Shown: positions 1 to 12,689 of the stretch, piece after piece
How positions within the stretch are numbered: the first letter of the stretch is position 1
How the letters are laid out: every line of letters starts with the position of its first letter
Assembly (NCBI GenBank): GCA_028023455.1
Contig: JAQFVV010012490.1
Span: 810,001-874,000 of the forward strand
Direction of reading: 5' to 3'
Length of the DNA stretch: 64,000 nt
From: Epiperipatus broadwayi
Lineage: Eukaryota > Onychophora > Udeonychophora > Euonychophora > Peripatidae
Translations under genes and position numbers: made by a program
Notes under the pieces: generated by a model
Databases searched by the model: none
What the model was told of the DNA's origin: nothing
Seen by the model: only the letters and a program-made list of their open reading frames with translations

Positions 1-582
1 CTTGTTCTTTATTACTATATAATTCTTGATAAAAATCTTCTACCAATTTCATGATGTCATCTCTCTTTTTAGTAATAATTCCATCTTTTTTTCTTATTGC
101 AGATAGAAATTTCCTACCAATACCAAAATGTTGTTTAACATTCTTGAGACTTTTATTTTCTTCTACAGCTTTCCTTGCTATTTCACAGTTATACTTTCTT
201 ATATCATTTTCAACTCTTTTCCGTACCATTTTACAAAATTCGAGATATTCAATTCTTTTTAATACATCATTTTTGTATATCTTCATATTTCTTCTTTTCT
301 TCATAAATTCTCTAGTCTCAGTAAAAATTTTATTAGTCAATTGCTGCTTTTTTCTACCAGCTATCTTTGTTGCAGTTTTTAAAAGTGTATCAGTTATTTT
401 CATATTAATTTCATTCAAATCTGAATCATGTTCAAAATCTCCTAACATTTGAAACCTATTTGTAAGTTCTAATTTAAATTCATTAGAATATTTCTGAAGA
501 TTAGGAATATCAACTGTAAATATTGTTTTTCTTAATAATTTTTGTCTCTCTAGTTTTACATTAACACGTAATTTACACCTTA

Positions 583-1132
583 CTAATCAAATTTATTAAG
601 AAAATTACAATCTTGAAATATGTATTTCCTGTTAGTCAAAATATAATCCAATTCTGCTGTACCTTCATTTGGATGCTTCCATGTCCATTTCCTTTTAACA
701 TTTTTCTCAAAAAATGAATTCATAATATAAAGTTTTTCTTTTTCTGCAAACTCCACAAGTCTATGTCCTCTCTCATTTCTATTACCATAACCAAAATTAC
801 CTACAGCAATTTCATCTTTCATTTGTCTACCAATTCTAGCATTAAAGTCTCCCATAACAATTTTAAAATGTTGTTTACTCTGATCAAAAGCCTTTTGTAC
901 ATCCATATAAAAATCTTCTACTACTTCATCACTATGAGAACTTGTTGGGGCATAAACCTGAATTATCTGCATTTGGTATCTGCTATTAAGTTGTATAACT
1001 AATCTTGCCACTCTGTCCAATACACCATCAATCTCCACAATATTGTTCTTCCACTTATTATTTATAATGAATCCTACTCCACTTGTATTTCCAATATGTG
1101 TGCCTTTATAATAGAATATATGTCCATTTTTT
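583..1132 (-). pseudogene. RTE LINE ORF, remainder of endonuclease domain
   Basis: The frame reads through GVGFIINNKW, QIIQVYAPTSSHSDEVVEDF, then IVMGDFNARIG, NERGHRLVEFAEKEKLYIMN and ELDYILTNRKY. GDFNAR carries the catalytic Asp/Asn pair of the EEP family, and the remaining segments are standard for RTE endonucleases. The segment from 1039 to 1130 belongs to the same frame although it precedes the first usable start codon. Coding-like sequence continues leftwards, with lesions, towards base 1, where the reverse transcriptase should begin outside the window. Confidence 0.85.
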
Positions 1133-1406
1133 AAATCGTTTCTTCACCTTTTCTTCTAACTTCACAAAGTCCAATAATGTCCCATTTAATATAAGACAGT
1201 TCTTCTTCTAATTCTTGCAATCTTCTTTCACTTGAAAGTGATCTGCAGTTGTAAGTACCTAAATAAAAAGTCGTCATCAAATGGCAGCCTGGGTCCGCAA
1301 TCAGGGGATTCTTAGCACCCTCCGCCTTCGGCCACCAACCGCTGCCTTGGTTGGTGACTTTACAGCCTCCTGGGAATAAGGGCCATGCTTTATTTTTGTC
1401 TGTCAT
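1131..1406 (-). pseudogene. RTE LINE ORF, N-terminal part of endonuclease
   Basis: This 91-residue frame contains the first strands of the endonuclease fold: YLGTYNCRSLSSERRLQELE (Asn of the first catalytic motif) and DIIGLCEVRR, in which the Glu is the metal-binding residue of EEP nucleases. It stops at a TAA near 1133-1135. The next segment, beginning KNGHIFYYKGTHIGNTSGVG, follows at once in another frame, consistent with a one-base deletion inside a run of T/A. Before the endonuclease lies a Gly/Pro-rich stretch (PGGCKVTNQGSGWW) often seen at the start of these ORFs. The frameshift makes this copy inactive. Confidence 0.85.
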
Positions 1407-2439
1407 AATTGTATATATGTATTGGGAAAATATTTATCATTTACACAAACATTCATTCTGCCTTATCAGGCACTGAGAAGAAAGACCATGGTGTTTCTTG
1501 ATCTTAAACTCCAAGAGAAAGAGATTCAATGTGAAAACTTATAATTGCTTTGTTAATTTGATATAAAGAGGGTACAAAATTATCTTCATCACAACCAGAC
1601 ATTCAAGTTCCAGAGTTTTAATAACACATTTAAAGGTAACAATTCTAAGTCATAGTAATACTTTGCTTTAGTTTTGCAACATTACAATGGAGTTTTATGA
1701 AAATAAAAAAACAGTGTCTATAATAAATTTTGTTTGAAATAATTTTTAGTGAATTTGGATAAATATACAGTTGCAAGTAATATTTTTACTTTTAGTGACT
1801 TCAATTTTTTATTTTTATTATGTAGTTGTTCATAAAATCTTACTATAAATCTAAATATATATCTATAAGCTTTATAATTTTTTTGCACATATTGAAAATA
1901 TTTTTTTATATTAAATGTTTTACTTAGAAAATAATTTTAATAAGAATGATTTTTTTAAAATAAATATATTTTACTTTGGAATTTATTCAGAATTTGATTT
2001 AAATGAATTGATTTATCACCATTTTTTAATTAACTTTCTAGAAATATATCTTTAAAAATTGTTATTATTCAAAAATTAATGTCATTATATCTATTTTTAT
2101 GCACATATTATATGTCTAAAACTTCTTTCTCAAGTAAATTTAATGCCAGATAAACATAGTTCTGAGATTTATTTTCAATTACATTTTAATTCTTTACCTT
2201 TTTTTAAAATAGTGTTTTTTTTTAAAAATAGTAATACTTCTAATAATAAATTTTAGCTTTCAAACTTTATATTTTATATATTATTGTAGTATTTTTTCCT
2301 TCTTAATACTTTTTTTTTTTTTTTAAATTAAAAGTAAAAAAAATCACAATGAAGGATGCTATAACAAAGGCTAGTAGGGCAAATAACTGATAGAACAAAT
2401 ATTAGAACAGCTTATATCATCCAGTATAAAACTTAGCTA

Positions 2440-3045
2440 ACAATTTTATTTACCTACTTCATTCTATCTTTAGTGGGAAATATATAGCATATATATATAT
2501 ATATTTGTCTAAAAGTTTTATCTTCGATTTATCTTTTTCACATGTATGTTGTCATGTGTATCTGTTATATTGCATAGAATGGATGACTGTAAAGAGCTTT
2601 AATTATAATAATTTTAGTAATGAACCATGAAAATTAAATTTGAAATTGATTAATGTTAGTGTCAAAAAACATGTATGTAAATACTAAAATTTAATAATCA
2701 ATTTAGTTTGCCTAGCTATTTATTTCTATCTCTTGAGAAAAATTGTTGTACATATTCTGTTTGAAAGTATTCTAGGTGCTTATACTGAAATAATTTTAAC
2801 TATGAAACACAAAAATTAAATTTGGAATCTGATTAATGATAATGCTTTAAAAAAATATATGTCAAAATAAAAGTCCAGCTAATTAATATATATCTTATCT
2901 GTTTCTATCTTTAGCAAGTAAAATGTTGTGCATAGATTCTCATTCAAAAGTATCATTCCTAGGTGCATATATTTACAAATTTTAGTTGTAAATCATGTAA
3001 ATACAATTTGTAATCTGATAAATGTTGATATCAAACAAAAAAGAG
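2440..3045. repeat. Degenerate tandem array, ~183-186 bp unit, three copies
   Basis: Three successive blocks share the order: a 'tctatcttta' box, a 'attctaggtgc'-like box (clear in units 2 and 3), then 'aatttgaaattgattaatg'-like sequence. Anchors at 2648 (gattaatg), 2831 (gattaatg) and 3017 (gataaatg) give spacings of 183 and 186 bp. Units differ by many substitutions and short indels, so the array is old. It ends at a G-run near 3045. I see no coding content. Confidence 0.6.
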
Positions 3046-4617
3046 GGGGGGGGGCAAAATAGAAATTGCTAAATCAACAAATTCATATTGAAATAGCAAA
3101 TATTACAATGCATATCACTGGCTGATTTGCAACCATCTGCTTATTTACATTTATTATTATAGCATATTTCTTGTGCAACTTTTTGTTTTGCTTTTTTTTA
3201 AATTTTTAATAATAATTCTAATCATGAGATTGAAAAATAGTGTCAAAAAATTGGATCTATGGTGAAGTGAACCCCTCCCCCCAATCCTGATCATTTCTAA
3301 AGGAGAAAGGTGGAAAATGATTGTCAATATGTCAATAAAATCTACATCATTTAAAAAAACATGATGAATTAAAAAATGCACAGATAGTGAAAATATTTCC
3401 AAATTGAGCAGTTTATATTTTTGCTAATTGGATTAATTAAAAGCAAATTGCAGTTAAGTAATCATGTGTGAAAAAGTTTAGCAGTTATTTGAATAATATT
3501 TTTAGTAAATCTTTTAGTACAAGAGATTATTGTAAGCAAAATATGATTCATTGGATTCAGGAAAAGAATGTGAATTGCGTAGCAAGGTTTAGTGAGATTG
3601 TTAGAGCCACTACTAAATGTTATAATGAAATGGAAGTTCTGAAATCAGTAATCTATGAATTTTTATTAGGTTACATGCAAGTTAGTTTATATTTTAATTT
3701 TATGCTTTTATAAGCAGAACTTTAGTTTTCATTAAAATTTAGCTATACAATATGTGCAGCAATTAATATTACGAGTATTTTAACATTTACATATTTGATT
3801 TTTGTGGGTAATTTAGTTGTTTTGAATATTAACTTTAGTCTAGGCTGTGAATCAGAAAATGATTCTGTTTAAATAGATATATTTCAGTGTAAACTATAAT
3901 AAACAGACTGCACATATAAATTATTATTTGATCCTAAAGCTTTAATGATCTAATATTTGTTATTGTGATAATAGAGCTCACTTACCTCTTTGCTGCTTAT
4001 TCTTTTACCATTGAACTTTCCAATCATTATACACTTTTCTAAAGAATTAAATTATCTCATAATAGAACAATTACAACCTGGTTATTTACACTTCAGGTAA
4101 GAATTGAAGTTTAGGTCACAGTTCCATTTATTCATATCACTGATTAAAAGATATTAACACTTATTCTATTTTCTTTATTCACTTCCATTTTTCACATTTA
4201 TTAATAATTGCACTAAATACTATACAATTCAGAATTTCATTTTAAAAATATATCTCAACATTTAAAAATATTTTGTACGTTTTTCATTGCAATCCTGCCC
4301 TAAAATTTGTTTGTAATGAATTTATTGACTTGGATTTTTTATTCTTAGTAAATGATCTAAGAGGGTAAAAACTATCAACATATAGGGTTGTTAGTGTTTC
4401 TTCTACCAATGCTAAATTCATATTTGTTTCCAATCTCACTTTCTTTATTATATATCCAGAGTGCAAATTGAATAGATAAATCTATATAACTCTTTTTCCA
4501 ATATGAAAGTAGTTTATTTCACCATAAATATTTTTTTAAATACATGTGTGCACAAAATAAAGAATGACCATTTAAGTGTAATCTAATTATATATATATAT
4601 ATTTAAATATAATCTTT

Positions 4618-5048
4618 AAAAACCAGTCAATACATGGACAATCCTAATATCAATAATAATCAACAATTTTAAACTGTTGTCAAGGTAACCTCCATTTAAC
4701 AATAAAAGTGGAATCCCACCCACCTTTAATGATCTTATATACTTATAGAGATACTAAAGATTGCAACTTGACCACAGAGATTGAAATTATTGATACAAAG
4801 AAGTTTAAATAAACTTTAAATAGGTAAATATAACCTATTCTGAATGCAGATTAATAAATAACCAATTATAACATTACAAACTGCAATTATAAATTTTAAA
4901 TTGCACCCAAAGTATTACTTAAATAATAAGTGTAACAAGGCTAAATGGGTTTGTAAGTAATCATTAAAAACCAGTCAATACTTAGACAATTTCAATAACA
5001 ATCAAAAATTTCAAACTGTTGTCAAGGCCACCTCCATTTAACAATAAT
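4618..5048. repeat. Pair of ~85-bp direct repeats 350 bp apart
   Basis: Blocks at about 4618-4707 and 4966-5048 share 'aaaccagtcaatac', 'aaactgttgtcaagg' and 'cctccatttaacaata' in the same order and orientation, with single-base changes. The sequence between them is A/T-rich and non-coding. They could be the terminal repeats of a very small LTR-like element or two units of a dispersed repeat. Confidence 0.5.
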
Positions 5049-6756
5049 ATTTAAATGTGTATATCCACATATATAACTATCTATATAACTTTCTGTATGA
5101 AATATTTTGAACAAATCACAAACATATATATTTATACATTATAACAATACAAAAAAGGGAATTTACCATTAATCAAAGAAACTTATTAGTCTCTGAATTT
5201 TTAAAAAACTGAGCAGGATATAATACATTGTCTACCTCATTTTTGTTTTTGTTATTACTATGATCATTCTCATGATGGCTTCTTAATGTAATGTAGTTTA
5301 ACTTGATAAATTATTAGCATTTATTTATTCAATTTAAGATTCAATAATGTATGATAATTACTGAAACATTTTTTGTTTGATTTTTTGAAGGCAGGATATA
5401 TATGTATTCTTGTGATGGCTTATATATATATATATAAATTTACATTTATGCTAGATAAAATAAATTATTGTTCTCCTATACCAGATATTATCAAAGTGAA
5501 AGGTGCTAAAAATTGCTAGGTTGCAGTTTAGTTCATTTTCAAGTAATGGAAGATTGCAAGAGTTGGCAGAACTGTCTAATGCAAACATTAGTTTCATTAA
5601 TACTTTAAAATTTAATAGACAAATTTTTAAATTTTCTGAAGATTTGTTAAATTTTATCTAAAAAAAATATCTAATCAATTTATATAAAATTTGTATCTTT
5701 GTGTTTATCAGTAACAAATTTTTTAACATATAAGCGTTTTGTTTTTTTTTAATATTCTTATTTCAATTAATGGTGCTTAATATATATGCTGTGCCATTTT
5801 TGAAAATATAGTTAAAATCTTGATCTATCACTTTTTAAGTAGATGAAGAATATAAAAGATATTATAATTCAAAGCATTACATATCTATTTGCAAAGTGGT
5901 GTGAACATATTTAGTATACATATATTAATCTTAAGCCTTTTGTTGGTAAAATAGAAGGGCTTTGTGATGAAGTTGGTTTTGCCTGAGATACTTTGGATTC
6001 CCTATTTATTGTTACAGCCAATCAATTGATGCTTACAAATATATTCATATGTAATTTTTTAAACTTTAAATGTATTTTTAGTCGATAGATGAAACTACTT
6101 ATATTTTTTTAAAAAAATCACATTAGCAAAGACAATTGTATGAAGAAGGAAGTCACTTAGCTGTGAACTGCAAAATGATCTAAAACTGTTTCACTTTTTT
6201 TATTATCGAAAATGTTATATGCATAATATTTAAACTATGTTAAGTTTAGTTTAAATTTAATTTTTTTTGGTATATAATTTGAAATTATTATAAAACACAC
6301 ACTTAGATATAAATAATGTATGCAGAATATGTCAAAACACATTTAATATGTCTTGCAAAGTTGATTAATTAAGCCATCTGCAAAGCAAGTAAATGAATAA
6401 ATAGCTAATCACCCATATCAAAGCATAGAGAAAACCAACAACTATGTTCATTTATGGAAATGGGGGAAATTATTTTAATTTTCAGGATTACTTGATAAGA
6501 TCTTTATTTGAGGATTGAAATATTATATAGTGATGAAATGCATGTTAGTTTTCTAGGTGTATTGATATGGGTAATTAGCTATTTATTCATTTACAATAAT
6601 TTATATATATATAAATATGTTAAATCAGTATTCAAAAAAAAAAACTTTTTTGTTGTTGAAATTATTTATTTTATAGTAATGATATAAATTGTTTAATTTA
6701 TTATTATTTAAAAATTTAAAGTAAATTAATTTTTAAAATCTTTTAAATTAATGTAG

Positions 6757-6975
6757 GAAATTTAGATATTCATGAAGAATTAGAAGAAGTAGTGGCTAGA
6801 TTTTTGGGTGTAGAAGCAGCCATCACATTTGGAATGGGTTTTGCTACCAATTCTATGAATATTCCAGCTCTTGTTAGCAAAGGCTGTCTTATTCTCAGTG
6901 ATGGACTAAATCATGCATCTTTAGTTCTTGGATCTAGATTATCAGGTGCCACTATTAGGATTTTCAAGCACAATG
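6757..6975 (+). CDS. SPTLC2: Serine palmitoyltransferase subunit 2, internal exon a
   Basis: This exon encodes part of the catalytic subunit of serine palmitoyltransferase, the ER-membrane PLP enzyme that condenses L-serine with palmitoyl-CoA in the first step of sphingolipid synthesis. Translation from 6759 begins [19 protein letters not shown] and contains [27 protein letters not shown] and [13 protein letters not shown], all characteristic of the SPT2/LCB2 branch of the alpha-oxoamine synthase family. The histidine of LNHAS (codon 6912-6914) corresponds to the PLP-stacking position known for the family. The acceptor is AG at 6755-6756 and the donor is GT at 6976-6977 (GTTAGT). The exon starts with the last two bases of a split codon and ends in phase 1, matching the next exon. 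The preceding exon should encode the region ending in the conserved STR-x-x-G stretch, and I could not find it between 1411 and 6756. No frameshift or stop is seen. SPTLC3-type paralogues share these motifs, so subunit 2 is the family-level call. Confidence 0.96.
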
Positions 6976-7086
6976 GTTAGTAGTTTGATTTTATATATAC
7001 ATATATACATTTATTTTTCAGTTTGAATTTAACAATATAAACAAATACATATTTCCATAGGTTTGAATTATTTTTATATATAATAG

Positions 7087-7193
7087 ATATGGTAGATTTA
7101 GAAACTAAATTGCGTGATGCAGTAATTTATGGTCACCCACGTACTCATCGTCCATGGAAAAAAATTCTTATTGTTGTTGAAGGAGTTTATAGG
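7087..7193 (+). CDS. SPTLC2: Serine palmitoyltransferase subunit 2, internal exon b
   Basis: This exon continues the SPT2 protein after an intron of only 111 bp. The split Asp codon (G at 6975 plus AT) is followed by MVDLETKLRDAVIYGHPRTH, then RPWKKILIVVEGVY, a signature stretch of the SPT2 large domain just before the conserved YSMEGS motif. The acceptor is AG at 7085-7086. The donor is GT at 7194-7195 (GTTAGT), and the exon ends with AG of a split serine codon. The codon is completed by the T that opens the exon at 47049, so the two exons join cleanly in phase 2 across an intron of about 39.9 kb. Read through past the donor, the frame soon enters non-homologous sequence, which supports the exon end chosen. 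The splice assignment rests on protein-family recognition and junction phase; no transcript data are available here. Confidence 0.95.
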
Positions 7194-7277
7194 TTAGTAG
7201 TAAATTTTTTTTGTCTGAAATCTATTATTGGTAAAAACTGGATAATGGATAATTTTATTAATCGTTTATTATATATA

Positions 7278-7801
7278 TCATATCATAACGGTCAAAAATA
7301 CACAGCTAACATCAAAATTGCCCAAGGGTAATTTGGATACAGATCCATATTCTGACATCACATAATCACAAACTTTCTTTGCACATAATCGGAAGAGGCA
7401 ATTAAGCTCCCTCATGATTCTCTTGTAAGAGTTGGATTGAGGGTTTCTGATTGAAGCCATTGTGTGCTGAATTTCATTTTTTCCCATCCACGCTTTTCAT
7501 TCTTTGGATATGAATAGAGATCCATGATCTGAGAGGATTGCTTGCAGTTTTCCAATGTTCAGAAATTGCTGGGTTTGTAGGCTCTAATGATGCTCCTTGC
7601 ATCAACTTATTATAATGGATACACTGTAACGTATTTAGAAAGTAAGTCATAAATGATGACCAAAAATCTAAATTGCCAATAAATTGGTATAGGTCCATAA
7701 TAATCGATCACCAGTATCTTATCCAGGGCTTGTGGAATGATCGGTTGATTTACTTCTTTGTATAACTTATTTGTTTTAGAGCATGTCTGACATTTTTGCA
7801 A
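7278..7801 (-). pseudogene. LTR-retrotransposon integrase fragment (Gypsy-like)
   Basis: Three minus-strand frames together cover part of an integrase. From right to left: CQTCSKTNKLYKEV (second half of the H2C2 zinc-binding domain), then DKILVIDYYGPIP with the first catalytic Asp, FLVIIYDLLSKYVTVYPL, later ILSDHGSLFISKE with the second catalytic Asp, and ASIRNPQSNSYKRIMRELN of the third catalytic motif. The frame changes between the first and later parts, there is an in-frame TGA after SKE, and the expected catalytic Glu near NPQSN appears replaced, so this is dead. No protease, RT or LTRs were found around it. It starts only ~85 bp downstream of SPT exon b. The Gypsy/Metaviridae-like assignment is by motif pattern only. 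Confidence 0.8.
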
Positions 7802-10800
7802 TATGGAGATGATATTGGTTTATAATAATTTAATCTGATAATAGAATTTACACATTGTTGTTGCAATAATATATTTCAATGCAAAATGAAAATTTTGCTA
7901 TTTTGTTCAAATTACCAGATATTGTTATTGTTACAAAGTGAATTAATGGGTTAAATAGTTTAATTTCTGTGATATATTAATTCTTTAGATCAGTCTGTTG
8001 TAAATATAAATTTAATTAGAATAATGAAAAGATTTCAATCATGTTTACTATTAAATTTATATTCATTTCAGTTCCATTTTCTAAATAAAAGCATATTAAA
8101 AATGTAGATGTAAAATCAGTTATTGTTTTTTTGAAATATTTATTGTAATGAATAATCCAAATGTAATAAGAAAAAAAAGAATTATCAGAGTTTTGAAGAA
8201 GAATATGATTTCTTATATAATAAAAACTCTAAGGAGGCAGCAGATACTGTCTCTTGGTTGCAATACAAGAAACTACTACTTTTTTTAACAATTGAATCTG
8301 AGTTTACTAAATCATTAATGGCAAATTATAATTATAATATGTAGTCTGAAAGTTTAGTTTAGAGTAGCAAGAGGCTAAATGTTATAGCTTATATAAAAGT
8401 AATCTGTGTAAAACTTACTGTATTATCTAAAGATTGCAATTATTTATGATCAATGATATCTTTTATAAACTGAAAAATTTACTTTTTTACATTTTTGAAA
8501 CCAAGCTGCTTCTGTTTAAAATCAGATAAATATAATATTAAAGGAATTATTACTTCATGAGAATTTATCAATTACTATATCACTTATAGTATTTCAGCTA
8601 AATGTTTCAGATATATTACATAATATAGTCAGTCTAATGTGTGGAGTATCACAAATAAAACATTTGAATTTATGATAAATTGTAAAAGTAGCCATTAATG
8701 CAAAGTATACTATGAAGGATTTTTTTTTTTTTGCATTTTTTACATTTAGCTTAAGTTACTTTGTGCGTATATAATATATTATATACTGTTATAAAGATAA
8801 TCTAACACAACATGCAATAAATCTGAGAAAAATAGTTACTATTATAAAATAAAATTTAAATTCATTTTACATTTAAACATTTTTTAACTTAATATTCATT
8901 AATAAATTGCAAATTTTGGTAGAGAAATGACAAGAGGTTTCATTCCTCAACATTTACAATTAAAACTGTATATGCAGTCTTAACTATGATATTTTATACT
9001 ATCACCAATCTAAAAATATAAATACATTCTCTAATTTCTTTGCTAAAATATATATATATTGGATATATGTAAAAAAATTTATTTTCTCCAACAAAGCCAA
9101 AAAACCAAACATTGCATGTGCATTAAAAATAAACATAAGTAATTCACATATTTGCATATATATATATACACACACAAAGATTGCTATCATGTTTGTATTT
9201 TATTGTGACAGCAATTATTTTTTCATCTACTAAAAATTGAAATATATATATATCGATTTATTTTTAGTAATATATAAAAAAAAGAAAAGCTCACCTATTT
9301 TTTTCTTTTCAAAAGTATTTTGAATCTCCTTTCAAAAATTAATAATTTGTTTTTCATTCAATACAAAGGGGAAGTCAGAACTTTTGAAATAAAAACTTCA
9401 TTTTTCAAATTTTGGTATCTCGGCCATCTTTTATAAGCACAGACAAATGTGACTTATCAAATTAAAATATTTTTTTTTTGCGGTCACTCTAATGGCATAA
9501 TACAAATCTTCCGACAATCAAATTTTTAAAATGATGACTTTCAAAAAAAGAAGAAAAATCATGAGTCACAGATGGTGAAGTAACAATGGACATATTTACT
9601 CTAAATATTTTGTAATATTTCTATTTTAATGGAAAGAAAATTTTAATGTATTAAAAATATTTCCAAAACAATTTGAATTTTTTTAAAAAAAACATAACTT
9701 AGTTTAACTGTAAAAGTTAAAAAAAAAAACCAAAAAACAAATTAATCTTGAAGTAAACAAGTAATTTAATATTTTTATAAACTTGGTAATTTTCATCATA
9801 TTGGGAAAAGGAAAATGAATTATAAAAGATAATTTAATACGGAATTTATGATAAACACAACATGATTCTATATTTTAAATAGTTTTATAAATAGAAAAGA
9901 AAAATCATGCATTTTAGAAAAACATCAAAATATAAAAGTTTTAATGGAATGTGCCTTCATTTCACTTGTGAGTTCATCAATAAAAATTAAAATATTGGCA
10001 ATATGTAGTGAATTTCATAGAATAAGAAATGATAGGGAAAAAAAAATCTTTGAAAAGAAAATCTTTTTGTTATTAACATAGGGCCTTTTTTTAAGTACAG
10101 TATATATATTTAAAGACATAAACAGCAAACATGAATTAAGGTATATATTTATTTCACTCATAATACATAATGATTATTATTAAAGCACATCAGTTATAAG
10201 AATACAGTCATAATAAATTGATTTAAATTTATCTTTTTTTATTTTCTTATAAATAATTTATATTCTAACTATTAATATTAAAAATTTATTAAGATAATTC
10301 TAGATTATATGCTGAAATTATATATTATGAAAATATTATAAGAGTTATCTTATTTTCGACAATTATACATTAATTTTTAGTTTTATTCTAATTTGATAAA
10401 AATGCACTTTTGAAAAAAGTTAGTTATAGATTAATATTTTTTTTTTTAGAATTAGCAAGAAATTTGGTTAAAAAATTGAAAAAAGTTATTTGATAAGATT
10501 ATATGTGGTAATCTTAATAAAATAATATTCATGGATAGTGCATCATTGGATGGATCTTTTTATTTATTTTTTTCTTGTTGCTTATTATTTAGTATTTCAA
10601 ATGATTCTATGATGATTGTTTTATTTGTAGTATGTTTTGCATGTCATCATTAAATAATTGTGAGAAAACTTTAAGGAGGAGGGCCTATATAAAATGTTTG
10701 TGATGTGAATTAAAATATGTATGCAAAACAAAATGTATCTCTTTGAACTGCAAGACATAACATACCTCTTTGATAGTAATAAAGCATTTAATCCATAATC

Positions 10801-12368
10801 ACCTAAAATTTGCTTGCTTAGACTGAATTAAAATTTATTACATATTATATTTGATGAGCATTAAAACTGAATTTTTGCTGAAATAAATTTATTATTTGAA
10901 ATGTAATATAAAAATGCTGGATATAGAAAATGAAATACAAACTTCTAATTGCATATATATTTATGCACAAATATTTTCTTAAATTAATTCTCAAGTGAAA
11001 TTTTCTTAAATTAAAATTCTTTAAATATCATATTGTATTGTTTTAAAATCATACTTTGACACTTTGTTATTTTCATTGTCTTTTTTTATTAATTTTTTTT
11101 TAAACAATATTTGACTGCTTAAACATAAAAATTATATGCATACATGTATTTTCACCCATACATATATAAACACCTGTAATAATGTTAACATTTAACAAAT
11201 TGTATTATTTTGATTATATTATAAATATATACTTACCACATATAGAGCATATGAGCGCATTTCAACGCACTCTTGCAGACATTGACTTACAGTTGGAAAT
11301 GCAATTTTACTTAGGAATAAATTATTTTCTTTTATATTACATCATTATGTTTCAGACAAAGATCATATCAATAATTGCATTTCATTTGGCATATAATTAT
11401 TAAATACATATATGTCATTAAATTAAATTACTACATGTGAGTGTATGTATACTTATTTGTATAACAACAAATTTAATAAATATTATGATTAAATAAATAT
11501 TTTTCTTCTTTAGAATCACTTCTTTAAGCTCCACTAAGATGAATAATAAGATTTATGGAATATTATTATCAGGGTTTCTAAATAAAAATAAAGTATAGGT
11601 GTGTTAATGTATTCAGCTTTATAATTTGGTCTGTGCTAATAATGATAAGTAATATATTCTTATCAAAAATAAAATACAAATTAATTGATAAAGAAATTCA
11701 AATTTTATTTACGTAAATAAATAATGAAGATATACTTTATTCAAAATAGTAATATCTATTATCTTCTATTTAATAATATTTTCAACTTGAATTATATGAA
11801 ATAGGTTTTTTAAAAGAGATATGTATTTTACATGTTAGTGTGTCAGTTTAATCATAATGTAAGGTTTAGTATTCCCTAAATATCCCATTTTTAATATTAA
11901 TAAATGACATTGCATTTAGTATTAAGCATAAAGTTTGCTTAAAATAAATTTAATAGTAAAAAGAATCAAGTAGTATGTTTTCTTAAGTTTTTGAGAATCA
12001 TTAAGTTCATCTTTGTTTGTGAAATCTAAATATACAACTTTATAAATAACTAAATATATGAACATAATATTTAACATCTTCAAAATAACAATAATGGTAG
12101 CAATGTCTTATGCTTGCTTCATCTATGTGGTATAAACTACAAGGCATCTCTATTTATGAGTAGATAGGAAGATTACCTTAACTGTAAAAAACAAATTCTA
12201 AATGAAGAGCCACACTTTTACAAAAGACCATAATATTTAAACCTAAATGAATTCACTTAAAACCATTGAAAACCTTATGTACATTGAATAAATTAATGAA
12301 ATATAAATTAACAAAAACATCATATGATCACCATTTCATATGCATGCACAGGCTGTTAATAACAGTAT
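7802..12368. other. A/T-rich intronic stretch without recognisable genes
   Basis: Only short open frames of low-complexity composition occur here. TA-rich microsatellite patches are seen near 9035-9055, 9155-9170 and 9240-9255. I find no protein-like translation, no clear inverted or tandem repeat of useful length, and no RNA gene. Confidence 0.55.
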
Positions 12369-12689
12369 AATGTGATGTGCTGTGGCTTCTCCTTTTTCAG
12401 AGTCAAGAATCTCAGCGACTATGCCCAGAGAAACCTGTTAGCCACCTTTTTTTCCCTTTTCATTCCCCACTCTAAGTTTTCCCCATATTCATTACTATCC
12501 TGCTTCATCCCATTTCCACAACATAATATTTGTCAATTCTATGGCCTTTATATTTAAATCCTCTTTATCTTTTCTCAAACTCAGGCACAAAAACCAAGAA
12601 CCCACTTTCTGTATAATTACTTTGTTTATATTCATTCTCCGACAACTTCATTATTTTTACCCCTGCTTGCAGGCATTGTCATTCAATTA

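Larger units (their letters stand above)
1..1410 (-). mobile_element. RTE-type LINE, 5' half (endonuclease), broken
   Basis: This is a minus-strand non-LTR retrotransposon cut by the left window edge. From right to left it shows a short N-terminal region, a complete apurinic-type (EEP) endonuclease, a linker, and then the approach to the reverse transcriptase; the linker ends near base 1 with an FYQELYS-like stretch that commonly precedes RT in this group. The endonuclease resembles the 'craniofacial development protein 2-like' proteins annotated in many animal genomes, which are RTE-type ORFs. The 5' boundary near 1406-1410 is approximate. It lies upstream of the SPT exons, in an SPT intron or in flanking DNA. 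Confidence 0.85.
1411..6756. other. A/T-rich non-coding stretch upstream of exon a
   Basis: I recognise no coding exon here. It contains the degenerate tandem array at 2440-3045, a pair of direct repeats near 4618 and 4966, several TA dinucleotide runs (for example around 2492 and 5420), and G-runs near 3045. An 81-codon open frame at 3468-3713 (+) ends in an LGYMQV-like stretch just before a GTTAGT donor-like site; it resembles no SPT segment and no family I know. Confidence 0.6.

Noticed and set aside
51-452. 133-codon plus-strand open frame at the left end
   Set aside because: It is hydrophobic, Phe/Leu/Ser-rich antisense shadow of the minus-strand RTE LINE linker; the minus strand carries the meaningful frame.
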